A stretch of 64,000 nucleotides of DNA from Magnetovibrio sp. (GCA_028281525.1 JANQJR010000069.1:1-64000), one strand, 5' to 3'; positions 18,261 to 27,677 are shown, counted from the first letter of the stretch. The notes: generated by a model not told the origin, from the sequence alone. Numbers and translations are program-made.

Positions 18261-19478
18261 ATGCGGGCCCGCATTTATGTCAGCCTGATTGCCGGTGCTG
18301 TCCTGCTCAACGCCTGCGCGCCCGCACCCAAACCGTTCGCCCTGCCCGCGCCGCCCAAGCCCGAAAAACCTTCTCAAATAGCCTTGCGCGCAGTTACCCT
18401 TGACGCCCTGCCCGGCTGGCAAGCCGATCATCACGGCGAAGCCTTGGTTGCGTTCCAGAAATCCTGCGCGAAAATTCTCATCCGTCCCAAAGACCGGGAT
18501 TTGGCTGCGAACGCCCAGGCGCCCGGGGGCAAGGTTGCGCAATGGCAGATGCCGTGCCGGGTGGCCATGGGGCTCAACACCCACGACCGGCTTGGAGCCA
18601 GGCGTTTTTTCGAAACCTGGTTCGTGGCTTATGAGGTCCGCGAAAACGGCGGCTCCACCGAGGGTTTGTTCACCGGTTATTTTGAACCGGAGTTGAACGG
18701 TGCTTTAGAGCAGGGCGGGGCCTATCAAACGCCGCTTTATGCCCGTCCGGCGGATTTAGTCAGCGCCAGCCTCGGCACGTTCGAGGCAGAGCTGGGCGGC
18801 ACCACCATTTGGGGCCGGGTCGAAAACGGTAGGTTACAACCTTATCCGGCGCGGGCCGCCATTGAAGATGGCCAAGTCGTGGGCCTGGAACCGTTGGTTT
18901 GGGTGGATGATCCGGTGGAGGCGTTTTTCCTCCACGTTCAAGGCTCAGGACGGGTCAAGCTGCCGGACGGTTCCGTCATACGGCTTAGTTTTGCGGGAAA
19001 AAATGGGCGGGTCTATAAGTCCATCGGCCGTGTGCTGATCGACAGCGGTGAAATTCCCGCTGACCGGTTGACCATGGATGCGATCCGGGACTGGGTCCTT
19101 GACCGTCCACAACAGGGCGCGGACCTTCTGAAAAAAAATCCAAGCTATGTTTTTTTCAGAAAACTCGAAGGCGATGGGCCTTTGGGTGCACAGGGCGTGG
19201 CGTTGACACCGGAACGCTCGTTGGCGGTGGACCGGCGTTACTTGCCTTTGGGGGCGCCCATGTGGCTCAGCACCCATGAATCGCTCAATGCCCAGAAGCC
19301 TTACAATCGCTTGATGATTGCCCAAGACACTGGCGGCGCCATCAAGGGCGTGGTGCGTGGCGATATTTTTTACGGTGCGGGCGAAACCGCGCGTGCACGG
19401 GCCGGCAATATGAAGCGGCCCGGCCGGTATTATTTGTTGTTGCCCCGCACGGTCGTGCCGACCCACGGCGGTTATTGA
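18261..19478 (+). CDS. mltA: Membrane-bound lytic murein transglycosylase A (lipoprotein)
   Basis: A 405-residue outer-membrane lipoprotein cleaving peptidoglycan glycan strands. The signal peptide ends in lipobox LNAC with the lipidated C19. The MltA domain has GLFTGYFEPELNG and the 3D domain near the C-terminus carries YNRLMIAQDTGGAIKG and RGDIFYGAG, with the catalytic aspartate. It starts 6 bp after the Tim44-like gene. In related genomes smr follows directly; here lutABC intervenes. Confidence 0.95.
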   Translation: MRARIYVSLIAGAVLLNACAPAPKPFALPAPPKPEKPSQIALRAVTLDALPGWQADHHGEALVAFQKSCAKILIRPKDRDLAANAQAPGGKVAQWQMPCRVAMGLNTHDRLGARRFFETWFVAYEVRENGGSTEGLFTGYFEPELNGALEQGGAYQTPLYARPADLVSASLGTFEAELGGTTIWGRVENGRLQPYPARAAIEDGQVVGLEPLVWVDDPVEAFFLHVQGSGRVKLPDGSVIRLSFAGKNGRVYKSIGRVLIDSGEIPADRLTMDAIRDWVLDRPQQGADLLKKNPSYVFFRKLEGDGPLGAQGVALTPERSLAVDRRYLPLGAPMWLSTHESLNAQKPYNRLMIAQDTGGAIKGVVRGDIFYGAGETARARAGNMKRPGRYYLLLPRTVVPTHGGY

Positions 19479-19531
19479 ACGGGTGGATATGGGGCTTGAA
19501 AAGTCTTTCTTGAGGCCACACTCTGTTGAAC

Positions 19532-20326
19532 ATGTCCGACCCGACCCCTCCCACCGGCTCTCAATCCGAAGCGCCACGCGTCGCCTTGTTCGTCACCTGC
19601 CTGGTGGATTTGATGCGCCCGAGCGTGGGTTTCGCCGCACTGCGTTTGTTGGAACGCGCCGGGGCAAAAGTGGCGGTGCCGCCGGGGCAGACCTGTTGCG
19701 GCCAGCCCGCTTACAATTCCGGCGATCTGGAAGATGCCCGCGCCATTGCTAAGAACGTGATCGAAACGTTTGAAGCCTTCGATCACGTGGTGGTGCCCTC
19801 GGGGTCGTGTGGCGGCATGATCATCAAACACTATCCGGAGATGTTCGCCGATGACGTCGCTTGGGCTGTGCGGGCCGAAGCTTTGGCTGCGCGCACGCAG
19901 GAATTGACCACGTATTTGGCGGATCATCTGGATTTGAATGTACCCACATCCACCTTCGACGGCAGCGCCACCTACCATGACAGCTGCGCGGGCTTGCGCG
20001 AATTGGGGGTCAAGTCTCAACCGCGCACGTTGCTCGCCACCGTGGACGGTCTGACGCTGAACGAAATGGATGATGTGGAGGCCTGTTGTGGGTTCGGTGG
20101 GTTGTTTTCCACCAAATATCCCGACATTTCCGGCGCGATCGTCGACAAAAAAACCACGAACGTGGAGGCCGCTGAAACAAACCTGCTGTTGGGTGGGGAC
20201 CTGGGCTGCTTGATGAACATGGCAGGCAAGCTCAGGCGCCGCGGCTCGGAGGTGCGGGTGTTTCACATCGCCGAAGTGTTGGCGGGTATGACCGATGGCC
20301 CGGCGATCGGGGAAGACAGCGCATGA
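19532..20326 (+). CDS. lutA: L-lactate utilisation protein LutA (LldE), CCG-domain Fe-S subunit
   Basis: A 264-residue subunit of the LutABC complex that oxidises L-lactate to pyruvate. Two CCG (heterodisulfide-reductase-like) cysteine blocks are seen: CCGQPAYNSGD near residue 54 and CCGFGGLFSTKYP near 184, with SGSCGGM between. The ATG at 19532 is preferred over a TTG two codons upstream. It overlaps lutB by 4 bp (ATGA), typical of coupled translation. Confidence 0.94.
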   Translation: MSDPTPPTGSQSEAPRVALFVTCLVDLMRPSVGFAALRLLERAGAKVAVPPGQTCCGQPAYNSGDLEDARAIAKNVIETFEAFDHVVVPSGSCGGMIIKHYPEMFADDVAWAVRAEALAARTQELTTYLADHLDLNVPTSTFDGSATYHDSCAGLRELGVKSQPRTLLATVDGLTLNEMDDVEACCGFGGLFSTKYPDISGAIVDKKTTNVEAAETNLLLGGDLGCLMNMAGKLRRRGSEVRVFHIAEVLAGMTDGPAIGEDSA

Positions 20327-21747
20327 CCCACAAACCGACGTGCCGCACCTTTCAGGAAAATGCGCGAAAGGCGTTGGACGATACGCGCCTGCAGGCCCAG
20401 ATGGCGCGCACCATCAAGGACGGGTTTCAACAAAAGCGCCTCAAGGGTATGTCGCGCCTGCCGGAATACGAAGCCCTGCGCGACGCGGCGCGGGATTTGA
20501 AAAACCATGTTCTCGACCATCTGGATGCGTATTTGTTGCGCTTCGAAGCCGAAGTGGTCAAAGCCGGCGGTCAAGTGCACTGGGCGCGCGATGCGGACGA
20601 GGCGCGTGCGATCATTCTCAAAATCTGCCAGGAGGCAAATGCCAAGACCGTGACCAAGGGCAAGTCCATGATCACGGAGGAAATCGCGCTCAACGATCAT
20701 CTGGCGGCCCACGGCATTGAGCCCGTGGAAACGGATCTGGGCGAATACATCATTCAGTTGCGCCATGAATTGCCCAGCCATATCATCGCGCCTGCGCTGC
20801 ACCTGTCCAAGGAGCAAGTCGCCGAGACCTTTAAGGAAAACCACACCCACTTGAACGCGGACCGGGATTTGTCCGAAGCCCCCACTTTGCTGAAAGAGGC
20901 CCGCGCCGAGCTGCGCGAAAAGTTCCTCGCCGCTGATGTGGGCATCACCGGGGCCAACATGTTCATCGCCGAAACCGGCACGGCGGTGATCGTCACCAAC
21001 GAAGGCAACGGCGATTTGACCCAATCCCTGCCGCCGGTGCACATCGCGGTCAGCTCCATCGAAAAGGTGGTGCCGACGCTGGACGACGCCACCTTGCTGT
21101 TGCGTTTATTGGCGCGCACCGCAACCGGCCAGGAACAGACCGTCTACAACACGTTTTTCACCGGGGCGAAACGACCGGACGATCCGGACGGCCCGCAAGA
21201 CTTCCATATGGTGCTGTTGGACAATGGCCGCAGCGAACTGCTGGCGTCCGAATTCCGCGATATCCTGCGCTGCATCCGCTGCGGCGCGTGCATCAACCAT
21301 TGCCCGGTGTATGGCGTGACCAGCGGGCACGCCTATGGTTGGGTCTATCCGGGGCCGGTGGGTTCGGTCCTGACGCCGCATTTCGTCGGCATTGATGAGG
21401 CCCATCAACTGCCCGGTGCGTCGACGTTTTGCGGGCGCTGCGAAGAGGTTTGCCCGGTGCGCATTCCCCTGCCCCAGCTGTTGCGCAACTGGCGGGTGCG
21501 CGCTTTCCAGCGCGGCCATCCGGGCGGGCTGCAACGCCTGGGCCTTAAGATATGGGTGATGTTCGCCAAGCGCCCGGCGCTTTACCGTCGGGCCTTAAGC
21601 GTTGGCATCGGTGTATTGAAACGCATTGCAGGCAAGCGTGGGGCGTATCGCTGGTTGCCCGGTGCGGGCGGCTGGACCAAAACCCGTGACTTGCCCGCAC
21701 CCCAGGGCGGTACGTTTCTGGACCGCTATGGGAGGGGCGAACGATGA
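20323..21747 (+). CDS. lutB: L-lactate utilisation protein LutB (LldF), 4Fe-4S/LUD subunit
   Basis: A 474-residue iron-sulfur protein. The N-terminal half is a LUD domain; two [4Fe-4S] motifs follow, CIRCGACINHCPVYG near residue 317 and CGRCEEVCPVRIPL near 368. The C-terminal tail after residue 390 is basic and hydrophobic, as in LldF. It overlaps lutA and lutC by 4 bp each, so the three form one translationally coupled operon. No lactate permease or LutR regulator is adjacent. Confidence 0.95.
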   Translation: MTHKPTCRTFQENARKALDDTRLQAQMARTIKDGFQQKRLKGMSRLPEYEALRDAARDLKNHVLDHLDAYLLRFEAEVVKAGGQVHWARDADEARAIILKICQEANAKTVTKGKSMITEEIALNDHLAAHGIEPVETDLGEYIIQLRHELPSHIIAPALHLSKEQVAETFKENHTHLNADRDLSEAPTLLKEARAELREKFLAADVGITGANMFIAETGTAVIVTNEGNGDLTQSLPPVHIAVSSIEKVVPTLDDATLLLRLLARTATGQEQTVYNTFFTGAKRPDDPDGPQDFHMVLLDNGRSELLASEFRDILRCIRCGACINHCPVYGVTSGHAYGWVYPGPVGSVLTPHFVGIDEAHQLPGASTFCGRCEEVCPVRIPLPQLLRNWRVRAFQRGHPGGLQRLGLKIWVMFAKRPALYRRALSVGIGVLKRIAGKRGAYRWLPGAGGWTKTRDLPAPQGGTFLDRYGRGER

Positions 21748-22442
21748 ACGGGCGCGATATGATCTTGAGCCGGCTCAGGACCGCGTTGGACCGGGTGGAA
21801 AATTATCCCGCTAACGATTTCAGGTGGCGTGCATCCGCCACCGAGCAACGCATCCACAAAGCAGGTCCGGTTCTGCTGCCCGACCGCGGCCGCGCAGAAG
21901 GACTCGCCAGAATCGAACTGTTTGCGTCCGAAGCCAAACTTGCCCAGGCCGAGGTGCGCCGCCTCGCCGCCCCGGACGACGTGCCTCAAGTGGTTGCGGA
22001 CATTTTGAAAAGCACGGGATGGACCCATTTGAAGATTGCCCCGGATGATAGATTGCAGGCTTTGGACTTTACCGGAACGGCGCTGGACATCACATGCGGT
22101 TCCGGCGCGGGGGGCGATCATGCCGGTTTGTCGTGGGCTTACGGTGCAGTTGCGGAAACCGGCACTCTGGTGATGCGCTCCGGTCCGGCGTCGCCCACCA
22201 CGCTCAATTTCCTGCCGGATTGGCATTTTGTGGTGCTCAGCACGGAAGACATCGCTGCGAATTATGAACAGGTGTGGGCGCGTTTGCGCGAAGAGGCGGA
22301 GCCTGATACACCAGTGATGCCGCGCACCATAAATTGGATCACCGGTCCGTCGCGCACCGCCGATATCGAACAAACCTTGTTGTTGGGCGCGCACGGCCCG
22401 CGCAAACTGTTCATCTTATTGATCGATGCCGAAACCATCTAA
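21744..22442 (+). CDS. lutC: L-lactate utilisation protein LutC (LldG)
   Basis: A 232-residue LUD-domain protein, third subunit of the LutABC system. The diagnostic C-terminal run GAVAETGTLVMRSGPASPT is visible, followed by LPDWHFVVLSTEDI and the TGPSRTADIEQTLLLGAHGP block shared with other LutC proteins. It starts in the lutB stop (ATGA overlap) and overlaps the smr gene by 17 bp, so the lut operon is fused tightly to the following housekeeping gene. Confidence 0.94.
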   Translation: MNGRDMILSRLRTALDRVENYPANDFRWRASATEQRIHKAGPVLLPDRGRAEGLARIELFASEAKLAQAEVRRLAAPDDVPQVVADILKSTGWTHLKIAPDDRLQALDFTGTALDITCGSGAGGDHAGLSWAYGAVAETGTLVMRSGPASPTTLNFLPDWHFVVLSTEDIAANYEQVWARLREEAEPDTPVMPRTINWITGPSRTADIEQTLLLGAHGPRKLFILLIDAETI

Positions 22443-22983
22443 ACCAAAGAAAAAAAAGAAAAAAGAAACGCCGGAAGAGGATCTGGACCTTTGGCGCCAA
22501 GTCGCGCAAACGGTGGAACCGCTTAAAAGTCGTGACGTGCCCCCCGATCAAACCGGAGTGAAGCCGCCCCCGAAAAAAAGCCCTGCCATTGCCGCCCCAC
22601 GCAAACGCCAAGCTCCGCCGCCCCGCCCCTTGCCGGAACTCACCCATGCGGATCAACCGGGCCTGGACAAATCCACCGCCAAGCGCATGCGTCGTGGGCA
22701 GGTTCAGATCGAGGGACGCATCGATCTGCACGGTCTCACCCAGGCCGAAGCGCACAGGGCACTGGACGCATTCCTGGACGCCAGTTGGCGTGCGGGCAAA
22801 CGCGAAGTTCTGGTCATCACCGGCAAAGGCACGCGCGCCGACGGGTCCATCGGCGTGCTGCGTCAAGAGGTGCCGCGCTGGCTCAATGAACAGCCGAACC
22901 GCGCCAAAATCGTCGCCTTTTCCCACGCCGCGCCCAAGGACGGCGGCGAAGGGGCGTTGTATGTGCGTCTCAAAAAACGTTGA
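22426..22983 (+). CDS. Smr-domain protein (MutS2 C-terminal-like endonuclease family)
   Basis: A 185-residue protein. The N-terminal 85 residues are Lys/Pro-rich and probably disordered, starting with an eight-residue lysine cluster. The C-terminal Smr domain has the IDLHGLTQAEAH motif and then REVLVITGKGTRADGSIGVLR, the conserved HGxG-like turn region. Smr domains bind and in some cases nick nucleic acids. The start overlaps lutC by 17 bp; a start further in is possible but would lose the lysine-rich head. Confidence 0.88.
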   Translation: MPKPSKPKKKKKKETPEEDLDLWRQVAQTVEPLKSRDVPPDQTGVKPPPKKSPAIAAPRKRQAPPPRPLPELTHADQPGLDKSTAKRMRRGQVQIEGRIDLHGLTQAEAHRALDAFLDASWRAGKREVLVITGKGTRADGSIGVLRQEVPRWLNEQPNRAKIVAFSHAAPKDGGEGALYVRLKKR

Positions 22984-23021
22984 TCCCTAAACACTCACCC
23001 CTGGCACTCAAGGAGAACCCC

Positions 23022-23366
23022 ATGCCCCTCGCCACCGTGCACCCATACGTGCTGTTGGGCGTCGCCATCGTCGCCGAAGTGATCGCCACCTCCGCGCTCA
23101 AGGCCTCGCACGGCATGAGCAAGTTGGTTCCAAGCCTGTTGGTGATCGGCGGGTATGCGTTGGCGTTTTGGCTGTTGTCGATCACGTTGAAAACCCTGCC
23201 CGTGGGCTTCGTCTACGCGGTGTGGACCGGCATCGGCGTTGCCGCCATCGCGGTGATCGGGGTATTTTGGTTCGACGAGCCCCTGAATTGGGGTGGGATC
23301 GCCGGGATCGGCCTGATCATTACTGGTGTCAGCGTGCTGCAATTATCCGGCTCTGGAGCACATTAA
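23022..23366 (+). CDS. Small multidrug resistance (EmrE-type) transporter
   Basis: A 114-residue four-helix membrane protein. The essential glutamate lies in the first helix (IVAEVIATSALKAS), and VGFVYAVWTGIGVAAIAVIG and DEPLNWGGIAGIGLIITGVSVLQL match helices 3 and 4 of the drug/proton antiporter EmrE. AAGGAGA at about 23010-23016 is well placed for the ATG at 23022. The paired-subunit partner is not present next door, so it likely works as a homodimer. Confidence 0.9.
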   Translation: MPLATVHPYVLLGVAIVAEVIATSALKASHGMSKLVPSLLVIGGYALAFWLLSITLKTLPVGFVYAVWTGIGVAAIAVIGVFWFDEPLNWGGIAGIGLIITGVSVLQLSGSGAH

Positions 23367-23414
23367 GGTGGCGCATTAAGGGGCTTTTTAACCACTTTCG
23401 GCTAGGCTTGCCCC

Positions 23415-23798
23415 ATGACACCGTTCGGGGAAAAAATGCGCGATTTGCGCACCGTGAAGGGGGTGACGCAAAAGGACATGGCCAAGGCCCTGGGCGTGTC
23501 GGGCGCTTATCTGTCCGCGTTGGAGCACGGCAACCGTGGCCGCCCGGCGCCCGGTATGATCATGCAGATTTGCGAGTACTTCGGTCTGATCTGGGACGAC
23601 ACGGAAGAACTCAAGCGTTTGGCAAGGCTCTCACACCCGCGCGTCACGGTGGACACCGCGGGCCTGAGCCCTACGGCCACGGAGCTGGCCAACGAACTGG
23701 CGGACTGTATCGGCGATCTCAACGAACAGACGTTGCAATGGATTTTGGATGAAATCCGTGCGCAAAAGACCCGCAAAATCAACGCTCCGCCCTATTGA
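23415..23798 (+). CDS. XRE-family helix-turn-helix regulator
   Basis: A 127-residue DNA-binding protein. Residues 5-60 form a Cro/C1-type HTH with MRDLRTVKGVTQKDMAKAL and SGAYLSALEHGNRG. The rest is helical without a recognisable ligand domain. A protein like this often lies after smr in related genomes, so it is probably a core gene. Its targets are unknown; neighbouring genes are the SMR transporter and a bacteriohemerythrin. Confidence 0.85.
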   Translation: MTPFGEKMRDLRTVKGVTQKDMAKALGVSGAYLSALEHGNRGRPAPGMIMQICEYFGLIWDDTEELKRLARLSHPRVTVDTAGLSPTATELANELADCIGDLNEQTLQWILDEIRAQKTRKINAPPY

Positions 23799-23900
23799 GC
23801 GGTCTTGTTCAGTTGCATATCCACATAATCAATCTGGCTTATGGCGTTTGCTTCAATCCACGATATCTTCTCTTCAAGGCGCTTTTGAGGAGGATTGGAC

Positions 23901-24338
23901 ATGCTGTTGCAATGGTCCGAGGCGCTGGAAGTCGGTCACCCCATCATCGATTACGATCACCAGATGCTGATCGGTTTGGTCAACGAACTTGACCGCGCCG
24001 TTCAAATGGGACAGGGCGCGGAAAAGGTTGCTCAGGTGTTGGATCGCCTGAGCCAGGACATCGAAACGCACTTTGCCCGCGAAGAAAAATTGTTTGAGCA
24101 GACCGCCTATCCGCTGGTTGAAAAACACAAACAACATCATCGCGACATTGAAAATCTGGTGCGTACCTTCCAGGCGGCGTATGAGGAAAACCCGGCTTCC
24201 ATCGATTTGAACAAACTTTTGAAATTCTTGAAAGAGTGGTTGATGAAGCACATCGGCAAGCTGGACAAGGGGTATGCCCCTTACGTCGAGAAAACGGAAC
24301 AAAAGACCGACTATGTTCAACGTAAGGACTTCGCTTAA
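23901..24338 (+). CDS. Bacteriohemerythrin
   Basis: A 145-residue non-heme di-iron oxygen-binding protein. All iron ligands appear: GHPIIDYDHQ, HFAREEKLF, HKQHHRDIE and KHIGKLDKGY. The ATG at 23901 has GAGGAGG seven bases upstream (23887-23893), preferred over a TTG two codons before. Single-domain bacteriohemerythrins bind O2 reversibly and are common in microaerophilic alphaproteobacteria. A more divergent hemerythrin-like protein lies at 57.6 kb. Confidence 0.92.
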   Translation: MLLQWSEALEVGHPIIDYDHQMLIGLVNELDRAVQMGQGAEKVAQVLDRLSQDIETHFAREEKLFEQTAYPLVEKHKQHHRDIENLVRTFQAAYEENPASIDLNKLLKFLKEWLMKHIGKLDKGYAPYVEKTEQKTDYVQRKDFA

Positions 24339-24471
24339 AGCGGGTGTGTATAAGCGGTTTATTTAGGTTTTCCATGTATTTTTGCTAAGATTGACCGGAT
24401 CGTACAAAATATTATGTGATATGGGGTCTACCTGCGGCATCGGGAGGTGCCGCGACGATTGAGCGGGTTCA

Positions 24472-25437
24472 ATGGCAGTAGCCAAAGGTAAATCCGATGG
24501 CCTGATCGGCAAACTCACCGGGTCGTTTCGCAAAAAAACGAAACCGGCCGCCAAAAAAGCTGCCAAAAAGGCCGAACCCCAAAAGCCCGACACCCCTTTC
24601 GAGAAAAAAGAGCGCCCAATTGAACCGGTCAACTGGCCGGCCGACCGCTTAAATGTGATCGAGAAGCTGTGGGGCACGGGCTACACCACGCCCGACGGCG
24701 CGGAACGGATCAAACAGGTCCTGCCCCTGCTCCATCTGAACGAAAAGAAAAGTATACTGTTGTTGGGCCCGGGCCTCGGCGGCATCTGCGAAACCATGGT
24801 CGAGGAAACCGGCGTGTGGATCACCGGCTATGAGCCGGACAAGGAGCTTGCCAGGTTTGGTCAGGAAGGCATGAAAAAAGCGGGACTGCACAAGAAGTCC
24901 CCGATCCGCTTCGATCCTCTGGAAGACCTGGGCAAAAGGCTCAAGCCCAAATCCTACGACGCCATGGTGGCGTTCGACGCGCTTCATTTCGTCAAAGACA
25001 AAAAGGCTTTGTTCGAGGCGATCACGGATGCGCTGCGCATCAATTCGGAAATGATGTTCGTCGCCTACGTTTTGCCCGACACCAATCCACCCAGCAAAAA
25101 AGTCGACATTTGGGCCAAGCATCAAAGTCTACCGGTGCACTTGTGGCCGGCGGAAGCCATGCTGGCGATGCTGAAGTCGCTCGATTTGGACGTGCGCCCG
25201 CCCGAAGACGTGACCCGCGATTACCGCAACCGCGTGCTCCAGGGATGGATGAATTTCCTGTCGGGCATGAAGCGCGACGAATTGCTGGATAAGGCCGCCG
25301 ACGTGGTGGGCGAGTGCGAAACCTGGGCCGATCTCATCACCGCCATCGACACCGGCGGGCTCAAGGTCCTGCGCTTCAACTGCATCCGGCTTCAGGAAAG
25401 GCGCAAATCCGTCGAAGAGCTGATGGCGCAGACTTAG
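24472..25437 (+). CDS. Predicted SAM-dependent methyltransferase with basic N-terminus
   Basis: A 321-residue protein. The first 50 residues are Lys/Ala-rich and likely disordered, possibly nucleic-acid binding. A class I methyltransferase core follows: motif I SILLLGPGLGGICE near residue 98, YEPDKELARFG, and SYDAMVAFDALHFVKDKK as motif IV/V. The substrate is unknown. A GC stem (24434-24439 with 24448-24453) carries GGGAGG in its loop just upstream, which may influence translation. It is convergent with hslU. Confidence 0.75.
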   Translation: MAVAKGKSDGLIGKLTGSFRKKTKPAAKKAAKKAEPQKPDTPFEKKERPIEPVNWPADRLNVIEKLWGTGYTTPDGAERIKQVLPLLHLNEKKSILLLGPGLGGICETMVEETGVWITGYEPDKELARFGQEGMKKAGLHKKSPIRFDPLEDLGKRLKPKSYDAMVAFDALHFVKDKKALFEAITDALRINSEMMFVAYVLPDTNPPSKKVDIWAKHQSLPVHLWPAEAMLAMLKSLDLDVRPPEDVTRDYRNRVLQGWMNFLSGMKRDELLDKAADVVGECETWADLITAIDTGGLKVLRFNCIRLQERRKSVEELMAQT

Positions 25438-25449
25438 AAACGCCGAATC

Positions 25450-26760
25450 TCAAAGAATAAACTTCTTCAAATCCGCGTCCTGGGCGAGGCTGGACACCGT
25501 CTCGCGCACGATGTCGGCGTCGATGGTGATGGTCTCCCCACTGCGGTCCGAGGCCTCGAAGCTGATGTCTTCGAGCAGCTTTTCCATCACCGTATGGAGC
25601 CGCCGCGCGCCGATGTTTTCGACGCTGGAATTGATCTCGGCGGCGAGTGTGGCGAGCTCTTCGATGGCGTCGTCTTCGAATTGGAGCGTGACCTCCTCGA
25701 CCCCCATCAGCGCGGTGTATTGGCGGATCAGCGACGATTCCGGCTCTCTCAGGATGCGCACCAGATCGTCGCGGGTGAGCGCGCTGAGCTCGACGCGGAT
25801 CGGCAGCCGCCCTTGCAGTTCGGGCAGCAGGTCGGACGGTTTGGCGACGTGGAACGCGCCGGATGCGATGAACAGGATGTGGTCGGTTTTGACCGGGCCG
25901 CGCTTGGTCGACACCGTGGTGCCCTCGATCAGGGGCAGGAGATCGCGCTGCACCCCTTCGCGCGACACATCGCCGCCGGTGCGTTCCTGGCGCGCGGCGA
26001 TCTTGTCGAGCTCGTCCAGGAACACGATGCCGCCGGTTTCGACCTTGCCCACGGCTTCCTTGATCAACGCCTCTTCGTCGACCAGCTTGTCGGCTTCCTC
26101 GGCGACCAAGATGTCGTAGCTCGCCGCCACGTTCATTTTTTTCGGCTTCATGGGCGCGCCGAACGCGCCGCCGAACATATCGGTCAAATTGATCATGGAA
26201 ATCTGACCGCCCGGCATGCCGGGGATGTCGAACGCCGGCGTGTCGGCCCCGCCGGTGTCGCGGACCTGGATCTCGATTTCCCGATCGTCCAACTGACCTT
26301 CGCGCAGCATTTTGCGGAATTTCTGGCGGGTGGCGTCCGACGCGCCTTCGCCCACCAGGGCGTCGAGCACCCGGTCCTCGGCGGACAGTTCGGCCTTGGC
26401 GTGAACCTTTTGCTTGTGTTTTTCGCGCACCATGTGCACCGCGCTTTCCACCAAATCCCGCACGATTTGTTCCACATCGCGCCCGACGTAGCCGACTTCG
26501 GTGAACTTGGTGGCTTCGACCTTGATGAACGGCGCGTCGGCGAGTTTGGCGAGGCGGCGCGCAATTTCGGTCTTGCCCACGCCGGTGGGGCCGATCATGA
26601 GGATGTTTTTCGGGACGATTTCCTCGCGCATGGGCTCACTGATCTGTTGACGCCGCCAGCGGTTGCGCAGCGCCACGGCGACGGCGCGCTTGGCGTCGTT
26701 TTGACCGACGATGAAACGGTCCAGTTCGGAGACGATTTCTCGGGGGGTGAAGCTGGTCAT
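25450..26760 (-). CDS. hslU: ATP-dependent protease ATPase subunit HslU (ClpY)
   Basis: A 436-residue AAA+ unfoldase feeding substrates to HslV. The N-terminus [16 protein letters not shown], the P-loop GPTGVGKTE, the pore motif GYVGRDVEQ, Walker [12 protein letters not shown] and the C-terminal LKKFIL tail that inserts into HslV are all present. The ATG at 26760 gives the standard N-terminus and lies 17 bp after hslV. A longer frame through hslV is spurious. Confidence 0.98.
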   Translation of the reverse strand: MTSFTPREIVSELDRFIVGQNDAKRAVAVALRNRWRRQQISEPMREEIVPKNILMIGPTGVGKTEIARRLAKLADAPFIKVEATKFTEVGYVGRDVEQIVRDLVESAVHMVREKHKQKVHAKAELSAEDRVLDALVGEGASDATRQKFRKMLREGQLDDREIEIQVRDTGGADTPAFDIPGMPGGQISMINLTDMFGGAFGAPMKPKKMNVAASYDILVAEEADKLVDEEALIKEAVGKVETGGIVFLDELDKIAARQERTGGDVSREGVQRDLLPLIEGTTVSTKRGPVKTDHILFIASGAFHVAKPSDLLPELQGRLPIRVELSALTRDDLVRILREPESSLIRQYTALMGVEEVTLQFEDDAIEELATLAAEINSSVENIGARRLHTVMEKLLEDISFEASDRSGETITIDADIVRETVSSLAQDADLKKFIL

Positions 26761-26777
26761 GGTTAAGAGCTTTCGCC

Positions 26778-27341
26778 TTATAGTTTTTCGATCGTGAAGT
26801 TGGCGTTGGTGTAGACGCAGATGTCGGCGGCGATGTCCATGGCGCGTGTGCAAATGGTTTCGGCGTCCACGCCGTCCTGCGCCGGTCCCTCCATGCTGAC
26901 AAGGGCGCGCGCGGCGGCGAGCGCGTAGTTGCCGCCGGATCCGATCGCCATCACCCCGTCGTCGGGCTCCAACACGTCGCCGTTGCCGGTGAGAATCAGC
27001 GACACGTCCTTGTCGGCGACCAGCATCATCGCTTCCAGGCGGCGCAAATACCGGTCTGTGCGCCAGTCCTTGGCAAGCTCCACGCACGCGCGCATCAACT
27101 GACCCGGATATTGTTCGAGCTTGGCTTCCAGGCGTTCGAACAAAGTGAACGCATCCGCCGTCGCGCCGGCGAACCCGGCCAGCACGTCGCCTTTGGCGAG
27201 CCTGCGGACTTTTTTGGCGGAGCCTTTGACCACCGTATCGCCGAGACTCACCTGCCCGTCGCCGATCATCACCACGTCTGCGTCCTTGCGCACGCTCAAG
27301 ATGGTGGTTCCGTGCCAGGTGGGAAGGCTGTTGTCGCTCAT
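26778..27341 (-). CDS. hslV: ATP-dependent protease subunit HslV (ClpQ)
   Basis: A 187-residue proteasome-like peptidase. The propeptide ends at HGTTILSV, giving the catalytic threonine near position 12. [17 protein letters not shown] and [14 protein letters not shown] are family blocks. Together with hslU it forms a heat-induced protease. Its start codon is directly preceded by the hairpin leader at 27342-27460, which buries the ribosome-binding region; a CTTGAT further upstream (complement of 27498-27503) is a weak candidate for a heat-shock -35 element. Confidence 0.97.
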   Translation of the reverse strand: MSDNSLPTWHGTTILSVRKDADVVMIGDGQVSLGDTVVKGSAKKVRRLAKGDVLAGFAGATADAFTLFERLEAKLEQYPGQLMRACVELAKDWRTDRYLRRLEAMMLVADKDVSLILTGNGDVLEPDDGVMAIGSGGNYALAAARALVSMEGPAQDGVDAETICTRAMDIAADICVYTNANFTIEKL

Positions 27342-27460
27342 CCCTCAATCTCCCATGCTTTTTGCATGGTTGAGATTGAGAGGACCCCTCCCTTGATCGC
27401 CTGTGGCGCTCGTAGAGGGACTTTGGTCTCTTCGAGCCCGCGAGGGCGAGGGAGGTTTTT
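27342..27460 (-). promoter_or_regulatory. Hairpin leader element A (upstream of hslV)
   Basis: Read on the minus strand, a GC-rich upstream hairpin and CTCGAAGAG lead to GGGGTCC, then a long hairpin: arm CTCAATCTC, bulge AA, arm CCATGC, loop AAAAA, GCATGG, GAGATTGAG (27380 down to 27344), then GG and the ATG. The Shine-Dalgarno-like GGGAG is inside the paired 3' arm. Outer CTCCCT and AGGGAGG segments can also pair around the middle. Same architecture as elements B-F on the other strand. Confidence 0.75.
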
Positions 27461-27677
27461 CGCCACAACCATGTCTTTTTGCCACTTTGGTACTGAAATC
27501 AAGCCCCCGGGATGTAAGCCGTCCAGCTCCGCCGGTCAAGGGCCCGGGCATGCTTTTGATGCACGCCTTTGATACTGGCACAGACAAGTCGATCCTGTTA
27601 AAAGTAGGCGTCTTTTACACCTAAGTCCGCCTTCGGGGGGCCCAGTGGGCCGCCCAGGGGCATTCGGAGGCCGCCTC
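27461..27677. other. hslV-hisB divergent intergenic region
   Basis: The remainder of the 336-bp gap between hslV and hisB shows no gene. It must hold divergent promoters. Just before hisB a GC hairpin (GGGCCC and GGGCC arms near 27637-27653) and GGAGG (27666-27670) eight bases from the hisB ATG are visible; this segment does not fit the A-F hairpin pattern. Confidence 0.5.

Noticed and set aside
25450-27468. A 672-codon version of hslU reaching across hslV
   Set aside because: The upstream part is an out-of-frame reading of hslV; HslU normally starts at [10 protein letters not shown], which the ATG at 26760 provides.
27637-27677. A seventh hairpin leader before hisB
   Set aside because: There is a GC hairpin and a good GGAGG, but no TCGAAG core with GGTCC and no bulged two-part stem ending at the start codon.
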